Assembly: GCA_021292105.1 (NCBI GenBank)
Contig: CM037874.1
Span: 21,511,534-21,575,533, forward strand
Source: Anadara kagoshimensis
Taxonomy: Eukaryota > Mollusca > Bivalvia > Arcoida > Arcidae
DNA length: 64,000 nt
Direction: 5' to 3'
Shown here: piece by piece, positions 23,166 to 35,289 of the stretch
Position numbering within the stretch: the stretch's first letter is position 1
Layout: each line of letters starts with the position of its first letter
Translations under genes and position numbers: made by a program
The notes under the pieces: model-generated
Seen by the model: the letters and a program-made list of their open reading frames with translations, nothing else
The model's database searches: none
Told to the model about the DNA's origin: nothing

Positions 23166-24510
23166 TATGATTGTGGTTTGAACATGGACCGGTATGTTTT
23201 GGGTTTCATTGATTACTACACTATACTAGTAACAAGGTGCTGGTAGATTGCAAGTCTTTCTTGAAAAGCGTCACTTTAACCAAAAATTTCGAATGTTTAT
23301 TGGAACGATCACGTGTACTGTAGTCCGAAAATTTTGACCAAGACTACAATCAAAATTAAACTTTTTGGTTAACGTTTTCGAACTAACATAACTGCTGTAT
23401 GTCTTGCGTGTTTGGCATATACTGGAACACGTTTATGCGGCAACACCGCTATGTGGCGTTACAATGCACTTGTGTCTGGTGTTTGGTACTTGGAACCTGA
23501 TAAATGCTTTGTGTTGTATGATTTCTCAATCAAACATTTCCAAGTATAAAAGAGTAACATTATTATGTCTATTAAGACACGCTCACTTGAAAATTCATAA
23601 ATGGCATTACAATATTTATTTTATTAATCATAGGAAAAATTCCAATTCCTCGGATGACTTAGACGCTGAAACACAAATAAGTATTAAGTTACCGATCAGG
23701 ACCGACGTGTAAGATGGTTTATCTAAAATGTTGAGAGGGAAATCGTACCCATTCTTTTTATCTTTTTTCCTCTAGTTAAATGTCGATTAAGAAGATAATT
23801 TTGCGGCTTTAAACGCGAGTCGGAAGCAATCAGCATCACAGAGTAAAAGAATCCCTTTTCTTGTCTTCGTTTATCTCGGCCACACATAAATTATTTCAAA
23901 TTTCATTTTCTTCAAAATGTCACGTGATCCTATAGTCCCTGTACAAAAGATGGTAAGATAATACGGTTTCGACACTTGAGGCTTCCGAAAATTTTCACAA
24001 ACTGAGATTTATTAATTTATTTCATCTCTTATGACAAAGTTATGAGTGTTATTTTGTGTATGTGTATACGGAATATGCTTCATGTTTTGATGTATAAGGT
24101 TTTTCCAAGTCTTTGCAGAGATGGATCCTCTTTAGAATCGAGGTCAAATTACCGAGAACCTTTTTATTCTTTCATTTCTTCTTCTTTTTTTAAAATATTT
24201 ATTTATTTTATATTTAAGACTTCTTACCATTTTGTTCTTTTGACATTTTCAGTGTTTAAATTAAAAATGTGGGTCTAATTATAATAGGCAAAGAGCAAAC
24301 ATTTTCCAAATATAGCAAATTGTAAAATTACAACTCAGAAGAGCGACCCATTTCAACTTGGAATTTAATTCTCATATTTTACTGGGAGGTTTAACATGAT
24401 TAAAAAAAATTTCAAATGACAAAATATTAGCTTTTAAATCATTTGGAATATACATACGTCTTTCTTGATATAAAATCAATACCATTAATAAGTGAAGTAA
24501 TGTAGATTTA
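23166..24510. other. Gene-free stretch with an unsupported 102-codon frame
   Basis: The plus-strand frame 23404-23712 has no recognisable domain. No other candidate exon is seen. Confidence 0.4.
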
Positions 24511-24514
24511 CTAC

Positions 24515-24710
24515 CCAGTCAAGAATTTTTCATTTATATCGAGGTGGACAGTTCTTGGACGGTGGAGGAAACCGGAGTGCAGAGAGAAAATTACAACACT
24601 TCGACAAGTGAATTAACAAACTATCTTTCTAAAACAAGAATCTGCCCCGAGCGGGGTTCGAACCTAGGAAGTGAGAGGCACTGTGAAACGCAAGTGCGTG
24701 CTTTATAATG
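24515..24710 (-). mobile_element. SINE type 1, minus strand
   Basis: In complement order it shows the tail (AGTCAAGAATTTTTCATTTA), the middle GGAGGAAACCGGAGTGCAGA, and the B box as GGGGTTCGAACCTAGG. It ends near a degenerate A box (CAAGTGCGTGCTTTATA). Confidence 0.75.
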
Positions 24711-25154
24711 AAAACTCATTACAGATGTCAGTTGTGTTTTTTTTTTTTGTTTTACATTCGAACTTTGTTTTTACTTTTGATTCGCATTGGAACTTTAATG
24801 TTTTTACTTTGGATGTGCATTTTCTTTGTTATTACTAATCCGTCGTGTGTGCGTGTGATCGGCATCATAGATTAACAGCCAATTACACGTGCATTAAGCG
24901 CAAAAATGTTGTGTTTCTTAAAGAACTTACACGTGTAAGTTACAAAAACATACATGATTATTACACAATACCGTGAAGAGAGCATTTAGTACGGTTTTGG
25001 TTTGTGTTTTGGTATAACGTAAATGGAATGTTTGTTGTTGTGTATGTTCACTAATTAAGCTATTTTCCTGATTAGTTTATGAAATAATATCCTATCGTTT
25101 TACTGTTAATTTTGACAGTTATCCATATTTCAGAATAATTGAGTAAGTAAATGG
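24711..25154. other. Gene-free stretch
   Basis: AT-rich sequence up to the LINE target-site duplication; nothing recognised. Confidence 0.4.
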
Positions 25155-25170
25155 CTAATGGAATATATAT

Positions 25171-26833
25171 ACACCTGTGTACAAAAAAGAAGACCCCAAA
25201 AATGTAAAAAATTACAGACCCATATCTCTCTTGAGTATTTTAGCCAAAGTCATGGAACGATGTGTTTACAAACATGTCTATAATTTTTTATTAGATAACA
25301 ACCTAATTTCTTATCTTCAATCCGGTTTCAAACCTGGGGATTCTACAATTAACCAGCTTCTTTTTATTACTAATGACATAGGCAAAGCTTTAGACGACGG
25401 TAAAGAAATACGTGTAGTGTTCTGTGATATTAGTAAAGCATTTGATAGAGTTTGGCATAAAGGACTCATTCATAAACTTTATTCAATCGGGGTTAGGGGG
25501 AAATTACTTATGTGGTTTAAATCATACTTGTCTAATCGTAAACAACGCGTTCTTCTTAGAAATGGTTACTCTTCGTGGAAAGAAATAAATTCTGGTGTCC
25601 CTCAGGGCTCTATACTTGGTCCTCTTCTTTTTCTTATTTATATAAATGATATAGTTTTAGATATTCAAAGTAATATACGATTGTTTGCTGATGATACATC
25701 ACTTTATTTGATAGTTGAAGACGCTTATTCAGCCGCAGAAAAACTTAACATTGACTTAGATAGGATACATTCTTGGGCAAATAAATGGTTAGTTACTTTC
25801 AATCCACAAAAAACTGAATCCATGATAATAAGCAGAAAAAGAATAAAACCGTTTCATCCACAGTTATATATGAATAACGTTCCCATAAACGAAGTTGAAA
25901 TACATAAACACCTTGGTATTTTTTTCACTGAAGACGGTTACTGGAAATATCACGTTGACCAAATAATAACAAAGGCATTGACAAGAATTTCTCTTTTCCG
26001 TAAAATTAAATTTAAAATTGATCGATCCGCTCTTCAAAAAATTTACTTTACTTTTATCAGACCCGTTCTTGAATATGCCGACGTAATTTGGGACAATATC
26101 AGTTGTGAACAACAAAAACAATTAGAACAAATTAATATTGAAGCAGCTAGAATTGTTACAGGGGCGACCAAATTTTGCAGCATCGATTTATTATACAAAG
26201 AAACTGGGTGGGAAACTTTAAATTATAGGAGAAAGAAACACAGACTTATTCTATTTTATAAAATGTACCATGGACTATCTCCAGAATACCTTTCAAATAT
26301 AGTACCTCACAGTTATCTAGAAACACACTCTTATCCAACTCGAAATAGAGAAAATCTTCATACGTTTCTATGTAATTCAACATCTTTTTTTAATTCTTTC
26401 TTGCCCTGCACCGTTCGTGACTGGAATTCAATACCTACTAACATTCGCAACGATGAATCAATACAAGTTTTCAAAAAATATTTTGACAAACGTAATGATG
26501 TTCCAAAATACTTTCAAAGCGGTTCACGTCTAGGACAAATCTACCACGCCAGAATAAGAATGGAATGTAGCACTCTCAATGCACACCTATTTAACAAAAA
26601 TATTATTGACAACCCTTTTTGTAGATGTGGTCATATTGAATCCTCTGAGCATTTCTTCTTAAAATGCCCACTTTATAGACAATTACGTCAACAAACCATT
26701 TTCTCTCTACCCTATAATATAACTATAAATTTTTTATTATATGGTGATGTTGTAAACCTTACTGTTGATGAAAATATCTATGCTTTCGAAGTTGTTCAAA
26801 AATATATATTATTATCCAAAAGATTTTGTCAGT

Positions 26834-26835
<2 letters not shown>
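25171..26835 (+). CDS. LINE reverse transcriptase, 5'-truncated ORF2
   Basis: Non-LTR retrotransposon polymerase that would copy LINE RNA into nicked target DNA. The frame enters at the truncation point as T-P-V-Y-K-K-E-D; no genuine start codon is present, and GTG at 25177 is only an interior codon. Counting from 25177, YRPISLLS is at about residue 13, motif A FCDISKAFD at 82-90, motif B SGVPQGSILGPLLF at 139-152 and the catalytic FADDTSLY at 170-177. A thumb/connection region follows (LEQINIEAARIVTGATKF). Near the C-terminus is a Cys/His knuckle, CRCGHIESSEHFFLKC. The 552 codons are uninterrupted, so the copy looks young, but the N-terminal apurinic endonuclease is missing and it cannot be autonomous. 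The motif set fits the CR1/jockey group; the exact clade is unresolved. Confidence 0.9.

Positions 26836-26871
<36 letters not shown>
26836..26871 (+). repeat. (CT)n microsatellite in LINE 3' UTR
   Basis: Begins immediately after the ORF2 stop codon, inside the LINE insertion. Confidence 0.95.
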
Positions 26872-26875
<4 letters not shown>

Positions 26876-27139
26876 TCATCTAAATTTAACAATATTATAT
26901 GCAATATTTAATTCTTCAACTTGCTTTCCTGATCTTATAAGTTTATGTATTCTAAGCAAAGACTGTGGAGACGAGTTAATATAAGACCTTGGTCTTGTTC
27001 TCGAATCCTTTTCTTCATGTATATGTATGTTTTGTACAATTGTATTGCTTTTTGTGAATAAAATATTGTTTAAACTAATGGAATATAAATTACTGTATTT
27101 GCACGTTAGGGTATAATTGCAAGTTACACAAGGATTTCA

Positions 27140-27232
27140 TTGGGTACTCCGGTTTCCTTCATCATCCAGGAACTGACCGCCTCGAAATAAGTGAAAGAAC
27201 TTTGACTAGGGCGTAAAACACCATTTCTCCAC
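27140..27232 (+). mobile_element. SINE type 1 3' fragment
   Basis: Contains TACTCCGGTTTCCTTCATCA, CTGACCGCCTCGAAATAAGT and TTGACTAGGGCGTAAAACAC, the middle and tail of type 1 SINEs. The head is missing. Confidence 0.7.
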
Positions 27233-29401
27233 TCCCTTATACCACCAAACCTGGTTACTTCAAACTCAAATACTGGATAAATGTGGCGTTAATATGACGT
27301 TATATATACATCAGTAACCAAATGAAAGAACAATTATCGCTTTTACAAAAACCCTAAATATTTCAAAACCAAAAACCCTCAATATAACAAAACCGACAAG
27401 TGTCAAATTCCTGCTGAACAAGCATGTAATTTTTGTCTATTGCAGGATGAGATTACTAAACTATTTTGATATAAATTTACATTCAAGTGTTTCCTTGAAA
27501 TATTCGTAAACTCAAAAGAAATGTTGAAATATGTTTTGCAAGTAATGGTTAAATTGGAATATATAACAAGTTACGAACGCTTTGCAAAAAACCAAAAAAA
27601 ATCTATCAGTAGTTAAATATATCTCATCGTTATTTGTGGAAAAAATTTAAGTCAGCAGTTCAAGGAAAAGTTGTATGCATAAAACTAAGAGTAATACATT
27701 TCTGGCTGTTTATCTTAGTCATTTTAAATTTAACTTGACGAAATGGTGTGTGCTTATACTGAAACGAAGATTTATAGTTTAATTTATGCAAAATGTTTGA
27801 TGGGGAAACTATACGCAAAAAATCCTTGTCGTCCCCGGTTATGTTGGAGATGTTCATCTGCTTTGTCACTACGGTACTGCTTATATTATCTGGACACATT
27901 TCCCTTAATTGCCGGTTTAAATTGATGTTCAAACAATTTGCAAAAGGTTTATTTTTGTGATAAGGAGACCAATCTTTAAAAATTATAGCATAGCTTCAGA
28001 ACTGAATTTACCGATTTCTCCAATATTGTTCAACTATACACGTGTGCGAATGAAAGGCCTCAGTTCAATACCTAAGCCACAGAATCCAAAAGTAACTTAA
28101 GTTTGGAATGTAAACCACGGTCGAGCATAGTGGTAGAATTTCAGTCGACATTTTTATGTTCATATTTGGCAAGACAATCTACGACTAATTACAAGTCTCA
28201 GATTGTAAAAGATACCATTTTTGTTGACATAATTACTGACTTGACAACTGTAACAACTGGCCTTAAGATAAGACCTGGTATCGGTTGTCAAAACATTATA
28301 TCGCGAAAAGTATTCGTTGATTCGCGACACGACACGTCCATCATCACCCCGTGTTCTTACTGGGTTACCAAATTACACCGGACATTCCAGCTCTATCATT
28401 CTTGGTGTAAACCATTCCAAAACATTGCACTGTACAAACAATGTAATTCAAACATATAAAAGATCACGATTCTGACAAAGCTTCTCGATGACGTCCAGAA
28501 CCCATCAGTAAGCAGACGAAACAGATTCCTAAATATTTAACTTTTGTAAACAGCTGCTAGTTAAAGTACTTATATCAGAAAGAATTTTCTCATTTTCATC
28601 CCACCAGGTTTGGTATTTTTGTCTTTAAGTATATATATCCAATTAAACCGGGAAATGTCACGCGAAAGACGTTGTAAATAGAACATGCAGTTTTAAGTTC
28701 GACCTTGTTACATCAAGATTGCACAGCATAAAACACAATTTCAGCACGAACTGTAAAATTGATTTAATTAAATACCAAATCATGACAAAAAATGAAAGAA
28801 AAAATACTTAAAGAATTTTGATTAAAAATTGTAATCTCGCCGACTTTATCGTCTGCTTTAAAAACAAAACCTGATTAATCGCGCCTCAGATGATTTTTGA
28901 AAAAAAATGTCGCTAACGATTGGGTTTTATCCAAGATAAGCTTATTAAGGTTTTTATATATTTTTGTTGAAATACAAGATGTTTATTTATTAAATCTAAA
29001 AATACAAAATTTTTGATTGTATATATTTTAGCAGCATATGAAAATTATCTATGCCGAGTATTTAAAAATTAAATGCAAAAAGATAAAAATAAAATATATT
29101 AGTATCGTAAAGGTCGTTCTACTCACTTTAAATAATGGTAAAATATAAAGTATCAATTTCAAAAATAAATAAATAAATAAATAAAGATAAAAATAAGAAT
29201 AAGCACTCTCCAAACATCAATTGAATAGCAAAGCTTCAGCAACTGTGGAACTTCTGGTTTTTTTGGCCAAATTATTTTGCAAAACATATTGATCTAATAT
29301 TTTTTGTCATTTGCAGTTTTTTGTTTTTTTTTTTTTACACAGAAGTATTGCATAAAAACTAAATTAAATTGCACAAATGGCATTGTAATATGTTTTACGG
29401 T
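27233..29401. other. Repeat-poor, gene-free stretch
   Basis: The longest frame (28103-28459, +, 118 codons) has no recognisable domain and I do not call it. No SINE or MITE of the window's families is seen. It lies 3' of Twist. Confidence 0.4.
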
Positions 29402-29466
29402 AGTGTCATGTGCTGATTTTGATGGCAATTTTTTAATTGGAATTCAAAATCAGCATATGACAGTAG
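29402..29466. repeat. Hairpin element, family H1 copy 1
   Basis: TGTCATGTGCTGATTTTGA on the left pairs with TTCAAAATCAGCATATGACA on the right across a short AT-rich loop. The same hairpin recurs at 36023-36097. Confidence 0.7.
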
Positions 29467-30039
29467 AAATACGAAGCATTTATACTTAAAAATCATAACA
29501 TATATCATTAACTATTTAGCTAAAAGAAATGCATCGGGAATGTTTAAACTTATTTCAGTCAACAATTTATTTTCCTTATCAAATTTAAATTTTGAACGTA
29601 TGCCATAAGACTAATAAATTTGTAAATATTAGATCAAAATCTTTACAGCTTGTTTATTGAAGTTGCAAAATCAAGGCTTTATTATTTTTTAATTCATCAT
29701 ATTTGTTCAAACGTAGAAAGCGAACTGATCTTAATATTGTCATGAACCTTTTTTTTTTTAATTTATTCAATACATTTAAAATAATTGTATATGACAATAT
29801 GTGTGTTGCTGATTTCGTTTGCTCGCAAAAAGTGTACTATTCGAACCAAAAACACACATAAGGAGTTTAAACGTCATATCATAAGTTTTTGAATATTTCA
29901 TTCAGAAATTTCAAATATTTATAAAATGACAGCAAACGCAACACGTGACAACAACGTAAAATCACTGCAACAAAAGATACATTTCATAAATTCATACTTA
30001 CAAAAATATATATCTTCTAAAAAGATGCAACTTCCACCT

Positions 30040-30633
30040 TCAGTGTCCCGACATTGCCCAGGCTCCTTCCATTCTCCAAGCAGAGAAAGCGTAACTAAGC
30101 CTCTCACTGGCCACATAATTACAACTGGCTCCATCAGAACTAAAATTATCGTCAGTTCTTAACACTTGGTATAAAAAGTCAATATACCTTGATGCTAATT
30201 TTAGAGTCTGAATTTTACTTAATTTGTCTGAAGGTAATGTTGGAACTATTTTACGTAACTGCGCAAAAGCGTCATTTAAACTTTGTGTCCTCTGCCTCTC
30301 TCGAATGTTTGCCAGACACCTTTGATTTTGAATGTCATCAATCGTCTGAGTTGGCCCCTTCTTCCGTTGTTTTTTGCAAGGTGCGTCATTAGAACTCTCC
30401 GGTGAAGAAGATTCACTATAACTGTCACTCATTTTGCTAAATGTCCGTTTCCTGGATTTTCCTTTGGCTTTATATTGTAAACAAGACTCGGAGTTCAAAT
30501 TTTCCTGATATTCTTGTTTGATATTTGAAATCATAAGATTATTTTGATGTTGATCCATATCGTAGACAAGAGTTTCCGGACCCATCATGTTGTGTTGCGG
30601 GATCATACCCGAACTAAGCGCTGTCAAAACCAT
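30040..30633 (-). CDS. twist: Twist-family bHLH transcription factor
   Basis: Nuclear DNA-binding regulator of mesoderm and mesenchyme; bHLH dimers bind CANNTG E-boxes. The frame is complete in one exon: ATG at 30633-30631, TGA at 30042-30040, 197 residues, similar in size to vertebrate Twist. The N-terminal half is low in recognisable structure (Met/Gln/Asn-rich, then a Ser-rich stretch at about 69-82) with two basic clusters, KGKSRKR (57-63) and KKQRKKG (87-93), likely nuclear-localisation signals. The bHLH spans about 104-158: basic region [15 protein letters not shown], loop PTLPSDKL, helix 2 [20 protein letters not shown]. The C-terminal WR/Twist box, [17 protein letters not shown] (180-196), separates Twist from Hand, Scleraxis, Paraxis and other bHLH relatives. 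Codon 106-107 gives QRCLAN where most Twists have QRVMAN, a small lineage difference. Neighbours are gene-free on both sides. Confidence 0.96.
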   Translation of the reverse strand: MVLTALSSGMIPQHNMMGPETLVYDMDQHQNNLMISNIKQEYQENLNSESCLQYKAKGKSRKRTFSKMSDSYSESSSPESSNDAPCKKQRKKGPTQTIDDIQNQRCLANIRERQRTQSLNDAFAQLRKIVPTLPSDKLSKIQTLKLASRYIDFLYQVLRTDDNFSSDGASCNYVASERLSYAFSAWRMEGAWAMSGH

Positions 30634-30724
30634 TAATTACAGCCAAAAAATATATAATGAACTGATTTTTTTCTCTCTTTTTGCTGCAAAGCTCACACAA
30701 CTGCGAATTTTAAAACTAATCGAG

Positions 30725-30806
30725 CACGTGTAACGCACAAGAACTCTATTTTTCAAACAATAACATTTCAAATTCCGTGATATATGTCTGCGGAGAAAAT
30801 CACGTG
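30725..30806. promoter_or_regulatory. Two CACGTG E-boxes upstream of Twist
   Basis: CACGTG occurs at 30725-30730 and 30801-30806, that is 92 and 168 bases upstream of the Twist ATG. They are perfect bHLH half-site palindromes, but short enough to occur by chance, so a regulatory role is only suggested by position. Confidence 0.3.
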
Positions 30807-31384
30807 TACAACTTCTCTAGATTTATGATAAGTTTTGAATGATGTGAAATGTCGTGTTCCATATATTGGCTACTGGTTATGATGGGTGAGTCTAATAATG
30901 ATGATAAGAAACAAGCTCCGCCCTTTATCTGTCAATCAAATATTCAGAGGTGCAAAAAGATGCTTCGCCAATAAATCGTAATGTAAATAAATAAAAACAA
31001 AATTTTCTTTCTTTTGAATTTGGCGGAAATGTGTTTTTCACTAATCTCATTTAGAAGAAATTCTGACATCGCAGTTCTTAAGACTTCATAAAAATATTTA
31101 TTTATCTTTTTTGTTTTGTCAATATTTATTTGTTTAACACTCCCCTCATACATCCCTAAGTTATTACATGTACCTCACGCGAAAACAAAAAGTATTAAAT
31201 TTCACCGTATTTTCTTACATTCCAAAAATCTCCGGTGTTAAAAATGACAACCGTTAAAATATGAATTACACGGCTGCCAAACTATTTTGCCAAAATTTTA
31301 CTGTGAAGAAAATTGTGATCGGCACGAGTTGACTAATCTCCCGCGCTTAAAGAAAATAATGTTAAACTTATAGAGAGATTATAC
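30807..31384. other. Upstream region of Twist, no gene
   Basis: AT-rich with one 69-codon minus-strand frame (30944-31153) lacking any domain. It probably contains 5' UTR and promoter of Twist, but I cannot place a start site. Confidence 0.35.
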
Positions 31385-32130
31385 TTACTTAAATGACTTA
31401 CTTATATCTAAGTTAAATCTAAAACTGGCGCATTTTCCCAACATATTCTACATTTGTTATTCTATCAAAACTATGCTTGTATGGATTAAATGACTTGCTT
31501 TTATTTTTGAAAAAAATCTTTACGCATATCCTATGTGACCAAATTTGTGAGAAAAAAATCAACACATTTTATTTGCAATAGTCAGTATTCCATGAAAACA
31601 AATAAGTGTGCATGGATCAAATGACTTACCTTTTATAAGTTTTAAATTTACAAATGTGCTAATTTTGAATTTCTCTATAAAATTGAGCATATCACATGTA
31701 TCTCGTTTTTACGTAGCATACAGACAAAATTGATCTTTTCAACATATTCTACATTTATTTTTTTATCAAAAATATGCTTGCATTGATTAAATGACTTGCT
31801 TTTATTTTTCTTTAAATCTTTACCCATATGCTATGTGATCAAATTTGTGCATTTTTCCTTACACATTTTAGTTGTAATACCCGTTATCTGTCTATAAAAA
31901 TGTTGTTATTGATCAAATTACTTATCTTCAAAAATCTTTAAATTTACGCATACTAGTAAGCTATTTGCTAAATTTGAATTCCAATAGCATATGACACATA
32001 TTTCGCCCCTTTTTGCACAAAACAAAGTTCTTGAATTGTTTTCAACACATACGTCTCTTATTTGCAATGTTCGTTATACTATAAAATACTAGTGACTGCA
32101 TGGTTAAATTTTATGAATGAAATATTTAAA
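31385..32130. repeat. Degenerate tandem array, ~298-bp higher-order unit
   Basis: The anchor AAATGACTT (or a variant) recurs at about 31391, 31488, 31619, 31788 and 31914. Alternate copies match best: TAAATGACTTGCTTTTATTT at 31487 and 31787 (300 bp apart), and the 31619 and 31914 copies (295 bp apart). Each larger unit is two diverged ~130-170-bp halves. It lies 0.75-1.5 kb upstream of the Twist start codon. Confidence 0.7.
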
Positions 32131-32194
32131 AAAAATAATAACATGACTTAAATTAAATTCAGATAATTTTTGTTTATTTTCTATTTTTCTTTCT

Positions 32195-32525
32195 TTTGTT
32201 GCTTTTTTCTTCGAAACATTATGCGGAGTTGGACTTCTATATAAGATCGTGTTTTCTTAAAAGTTGTTGAAATGAAATTTTTATTTTATTTGTCTTTTCA
32301 TATCCATTGATCTCGCCTTAAATATAATTACATGTATTAATTTATCTGGTTTTATTTGTCTGTATATTTCTTATTTTACATTTTTATGCTTTTTTCTTTG
32401 AAAAAAAATGACGATTTAAGCTTCAGTAAAGATCGAAAGTTGTTGACAATATAAAGTGTTGAAATAAAAAGGATATTTTTTTTTTTACTCGTATCCTTGA
32501 TCTCACCGCATATAAGTTTAATTAA
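32195..32525. repeat. Two-copy degenerate duplication, ~188-bp period
   Basis: CTTTTTTCTTCGAAA/CTTTTTTCTTTGAAA at about 32203 and 32389, and CATTGATCTCGCC/CCTTGATCTCACCGC at about 32305 and 32494, keep the same order and spacing. Confidence 0.5.
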
Positions 32526-32540
32526 TAATATATCCGCACT

Positions 32541-32543
32541 AAT

Positions 32544-32598
<55 letters not shown>

Positions 32599-32599
32599 T
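32541..32599 (+). repeat. (TTTA)n microsatellite
   Basis: About 14 uninterrupted units. Confidence 0.95.
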
Positions 32600-32969
32600 A
32601 TCCATTTTATATGTACACAGATTATCGTGTAACTTTCTTATACATGTTGTATATAGCACACACCTTTGAAGAAAGGTGTTAAAATGATCAAATTGGTAAA
32701 TTTCCTGTTTTCTGTTAAAATTATTAATACGAATTGTCGCTGGGTAAAATCATTATATATTGTTATGTACAAAACAAATAAAAAATACCTATAGACGCGC
32801 GCGCGTGTGTGGGAACGTGTGGAAATATGATTACTTCAATTCCGAACACCTGTTATATTGAGAAGTGGAAAACGAGAGAGAGAGACAGAGAGAGTGCGCA
32901 ATTTTATTGCATTTTGAGGGACCACAGTATCAAAGTTCGAACACAACTTAGAACAGTTCCTAGGATGGG

Positions 32970-33090
32970 AAAGTTTGAGTTCGCATGCCGAAGATCAGAG
33001 TTTATCCACACACTCTGGTTTCCTCCCCCATCTCTGATTGAAATACTTGAAATAATCTTGACTGCATGAACATAAAACTCCATGGCTCCA
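32970..33090 (+). mobile_element. Degenerate SINE type 1 fragment
   Basis: CACTCTGGTTTCCTCCCCCA and TTGAAATAATCTTGACTGCA resemble the type 1 middle and tail; the match is weak. Confidence 0.35.
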
Positions 33091-33099
33091 CATGATACT

Positions 33100-35289
33100 C
33101 CACTCTTTTCATAATTAGTCTAATATCTTCGGCAACCAACCTCATGCAACAGAGATGGAAAGGGAGGAAAAAGAGAAATGCAAAATACATTCGGCATTCA
33201 AACCAGTACATGAATTTGTTAGTTTAAATATAAAACAAAATGTTCAAGAAAATCTGTTTTATCATGAATATTATTGTTCACAATATACATGTAGTGAAAT
33301 AGTACAAATTAAGTTTTTAAAATAAATTTACAGAAAATAAATCTTTAAAAAGGGGTATATCATTTCATATCACTCTGAAAGCTATGATTTTACATAGAAA
33401 CGGTTTTGAAAAATTATTTTCAACAAAACATGTAACAAAAATATGGAACAAAACTGACTAAATTTATACCATCTTCGGTTTGATTGGAGATGTTCTTTTA
33501 ACCTGAAAAAAACCTGTAAAGGGTGGAATCAAGTGGTGTTAAAATATTTTTTTCCAATATATAACACATTATTGTTTAATACGAATTATTTGATAAGAAT
33601 TTAATGGGGAGGAGAATACAACAGGAACTCATACCGGTGACTAGTTTTGCAATCATACGGATGATACGAAAATACAATGCAATTTTATAAAAACAAGAAA
33701 AAAGAAAGGAAAAATAACATATTAACATTTTTTCCTCTGCAATTATAAATAATGGCCAAACTTGACCTGTTGTTTTTCAAAGGGATTTACTTGGCAGGAA
33801 GTGGGAGGGTAGGTTACTTTGTATCTTTTGAAATCTGCAGGGGGTGGGGATACATGTCGGAAGTAATTGACATCTCACTGTATCTCTAATTTACTAATTG
33901 ACGTAGTCTTGGTCAAATTTACGATGTATCTCGACCATAAAACACGGAACGTATCGGCATTACGCGACACTTCGCAAAAACTCGCGTGTAAAAGGCGATA
34001 TTTAATGGAGATAAGATGTTACATAATTTACACATACTTGTGAAATTTTTATTTGATTTATTTTCTTCAATTTTAAACTTTTTTGAGAAATAAATTGAAT
34101 AATTTATATATAAATTTGTGATTTTTATGTTTTATGATAAAGTATACATTAATATAAATTAAAAGTCAGTTTTTTGGTTTCCTTTCATCTCTTGGTGTTT
34201 GAATTATGCTTGTCGTTTCTGAGCCTTCAACATGTCATTTTTTGTAAATATAAACAGCGAAATTCAGACAAATTTCTGTAATCTTAACTTTGCTACTATC
34301 AATTTCTAACCTTGTTAGATTTTACAACTTCATGATTTAAGTTCGCATTAGTTTTATATCCCAAACACTACTAAAACTACATGTACACTTTTTTATACAC
34401 GGGACAACATTAAAATTTGAATTTTAAATTCAGTTTTCAAATCGTTTGTAGGACATACAAATGCAAAAGTGGGGACGAGTGTAGTATTGCAAAATATACA
34501 TGTAAAAGAAAAACTTAATTTTCTATAAAAAGGGATTACTTTGAATTTAAAATTTTGAATTTTACCATTACAAAAGAAATGGTAATATTCAAAACATCAT
34601 GAAATGGTGTTATTTAACCAATTTACTTTTAAAAAAATATCACGAGAATGCTTATCATAATGCCGTCGTTATGAACGAAGTCATAACACCCCGAACGTGA
34701 GTGTTTGCGTGATTGGTCGCGACCAACGGAAAAGAATATTATTTTTAGTCAAAATTTTTAAAAAATTGGATATACTATCCCATTTTTTCTTTTTGTCGAT
34801 TTAAAATTCTCAAAAGTACTTGAACAGTTAAAACACATTTTACAGTTATAAAATGAATCTGAAACAAGAATAGTTGTTTTAAGTACATTACCGTTTATTC
34901 AAATACCACATTGACAGCTAATAAAATTAATTTGGTGAAAATGAACCTATTTAACATCTGGCAAAATAAGTAAAAATCAAAAATATGAATTTTGACCTGA
35001 CTAACTGGACAAAACCAATATTAAGTGGACAGTTGATTGATGAGTATGCTGGCCATCACTTTAGCCACTTGACCATAAAAGTGACAAGAGATTTGCCAGT
35101 CGTCGAAATTAAAAATGAATCAAAAGAAACAGAACAACAGAATCCGGACTGTCTTGTAGTGCCATTATAGAGATACGATCTAGAAATGGTGTATCAGAAA
35201 ACATGGAATGAACTCATAGGACATATTTCATGTGACAATGTTCAGATTTTTTAATATACATGTATTATGATACTTAAGCATGAGTGAGT
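33100..35289. other. Repeat-poor, gene-free stretch
   Basis: 2.2 kb of AT-rich DNA upstream of Twist. The largest frame is 69 codons. No family repeat, RNA gene or exon is recognised. Confidence 0.4.

Larger units (their letters stand above)
25168..27074 (+). mobile_element. 5'-truncated CR1/jockey-type LINE with target-site duplication
   Basis: The insertion is bounded by CTAATGGAATATA at 25155-25167 and again at 27075-27087, a perfect 13-bp target-site duplication of the kind made by target-primed reverse transcription. The 1,907-bp insert begins inside the polymerase ORF (the endonuclease part and ORF1 are missing). It continues through an intact reading frame to 26835, has a (CT)n run directly after the stop, and ends TTGTGAATAAAATATTGTTT plus AAA with a built-in AATAAA. 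There is no long poly-A tail. Confidence 0.9.

Noticed and set aside
23404-23712. 102-codon open frame on the plus strand
   Set aside because: Lies in sequence without codon-use signal or conserved motif.
28103-28459. 118-codon open frame on the plus strand
   Set aside because: No domain or motif, no supporting context; treated as chance.
30643-30660. TATATAT stretch as a Twist TATA box
   Set aside because: On the minus strand it lies only about 20 bases before the ATG, too close to direct a transcript that includes the start codon.
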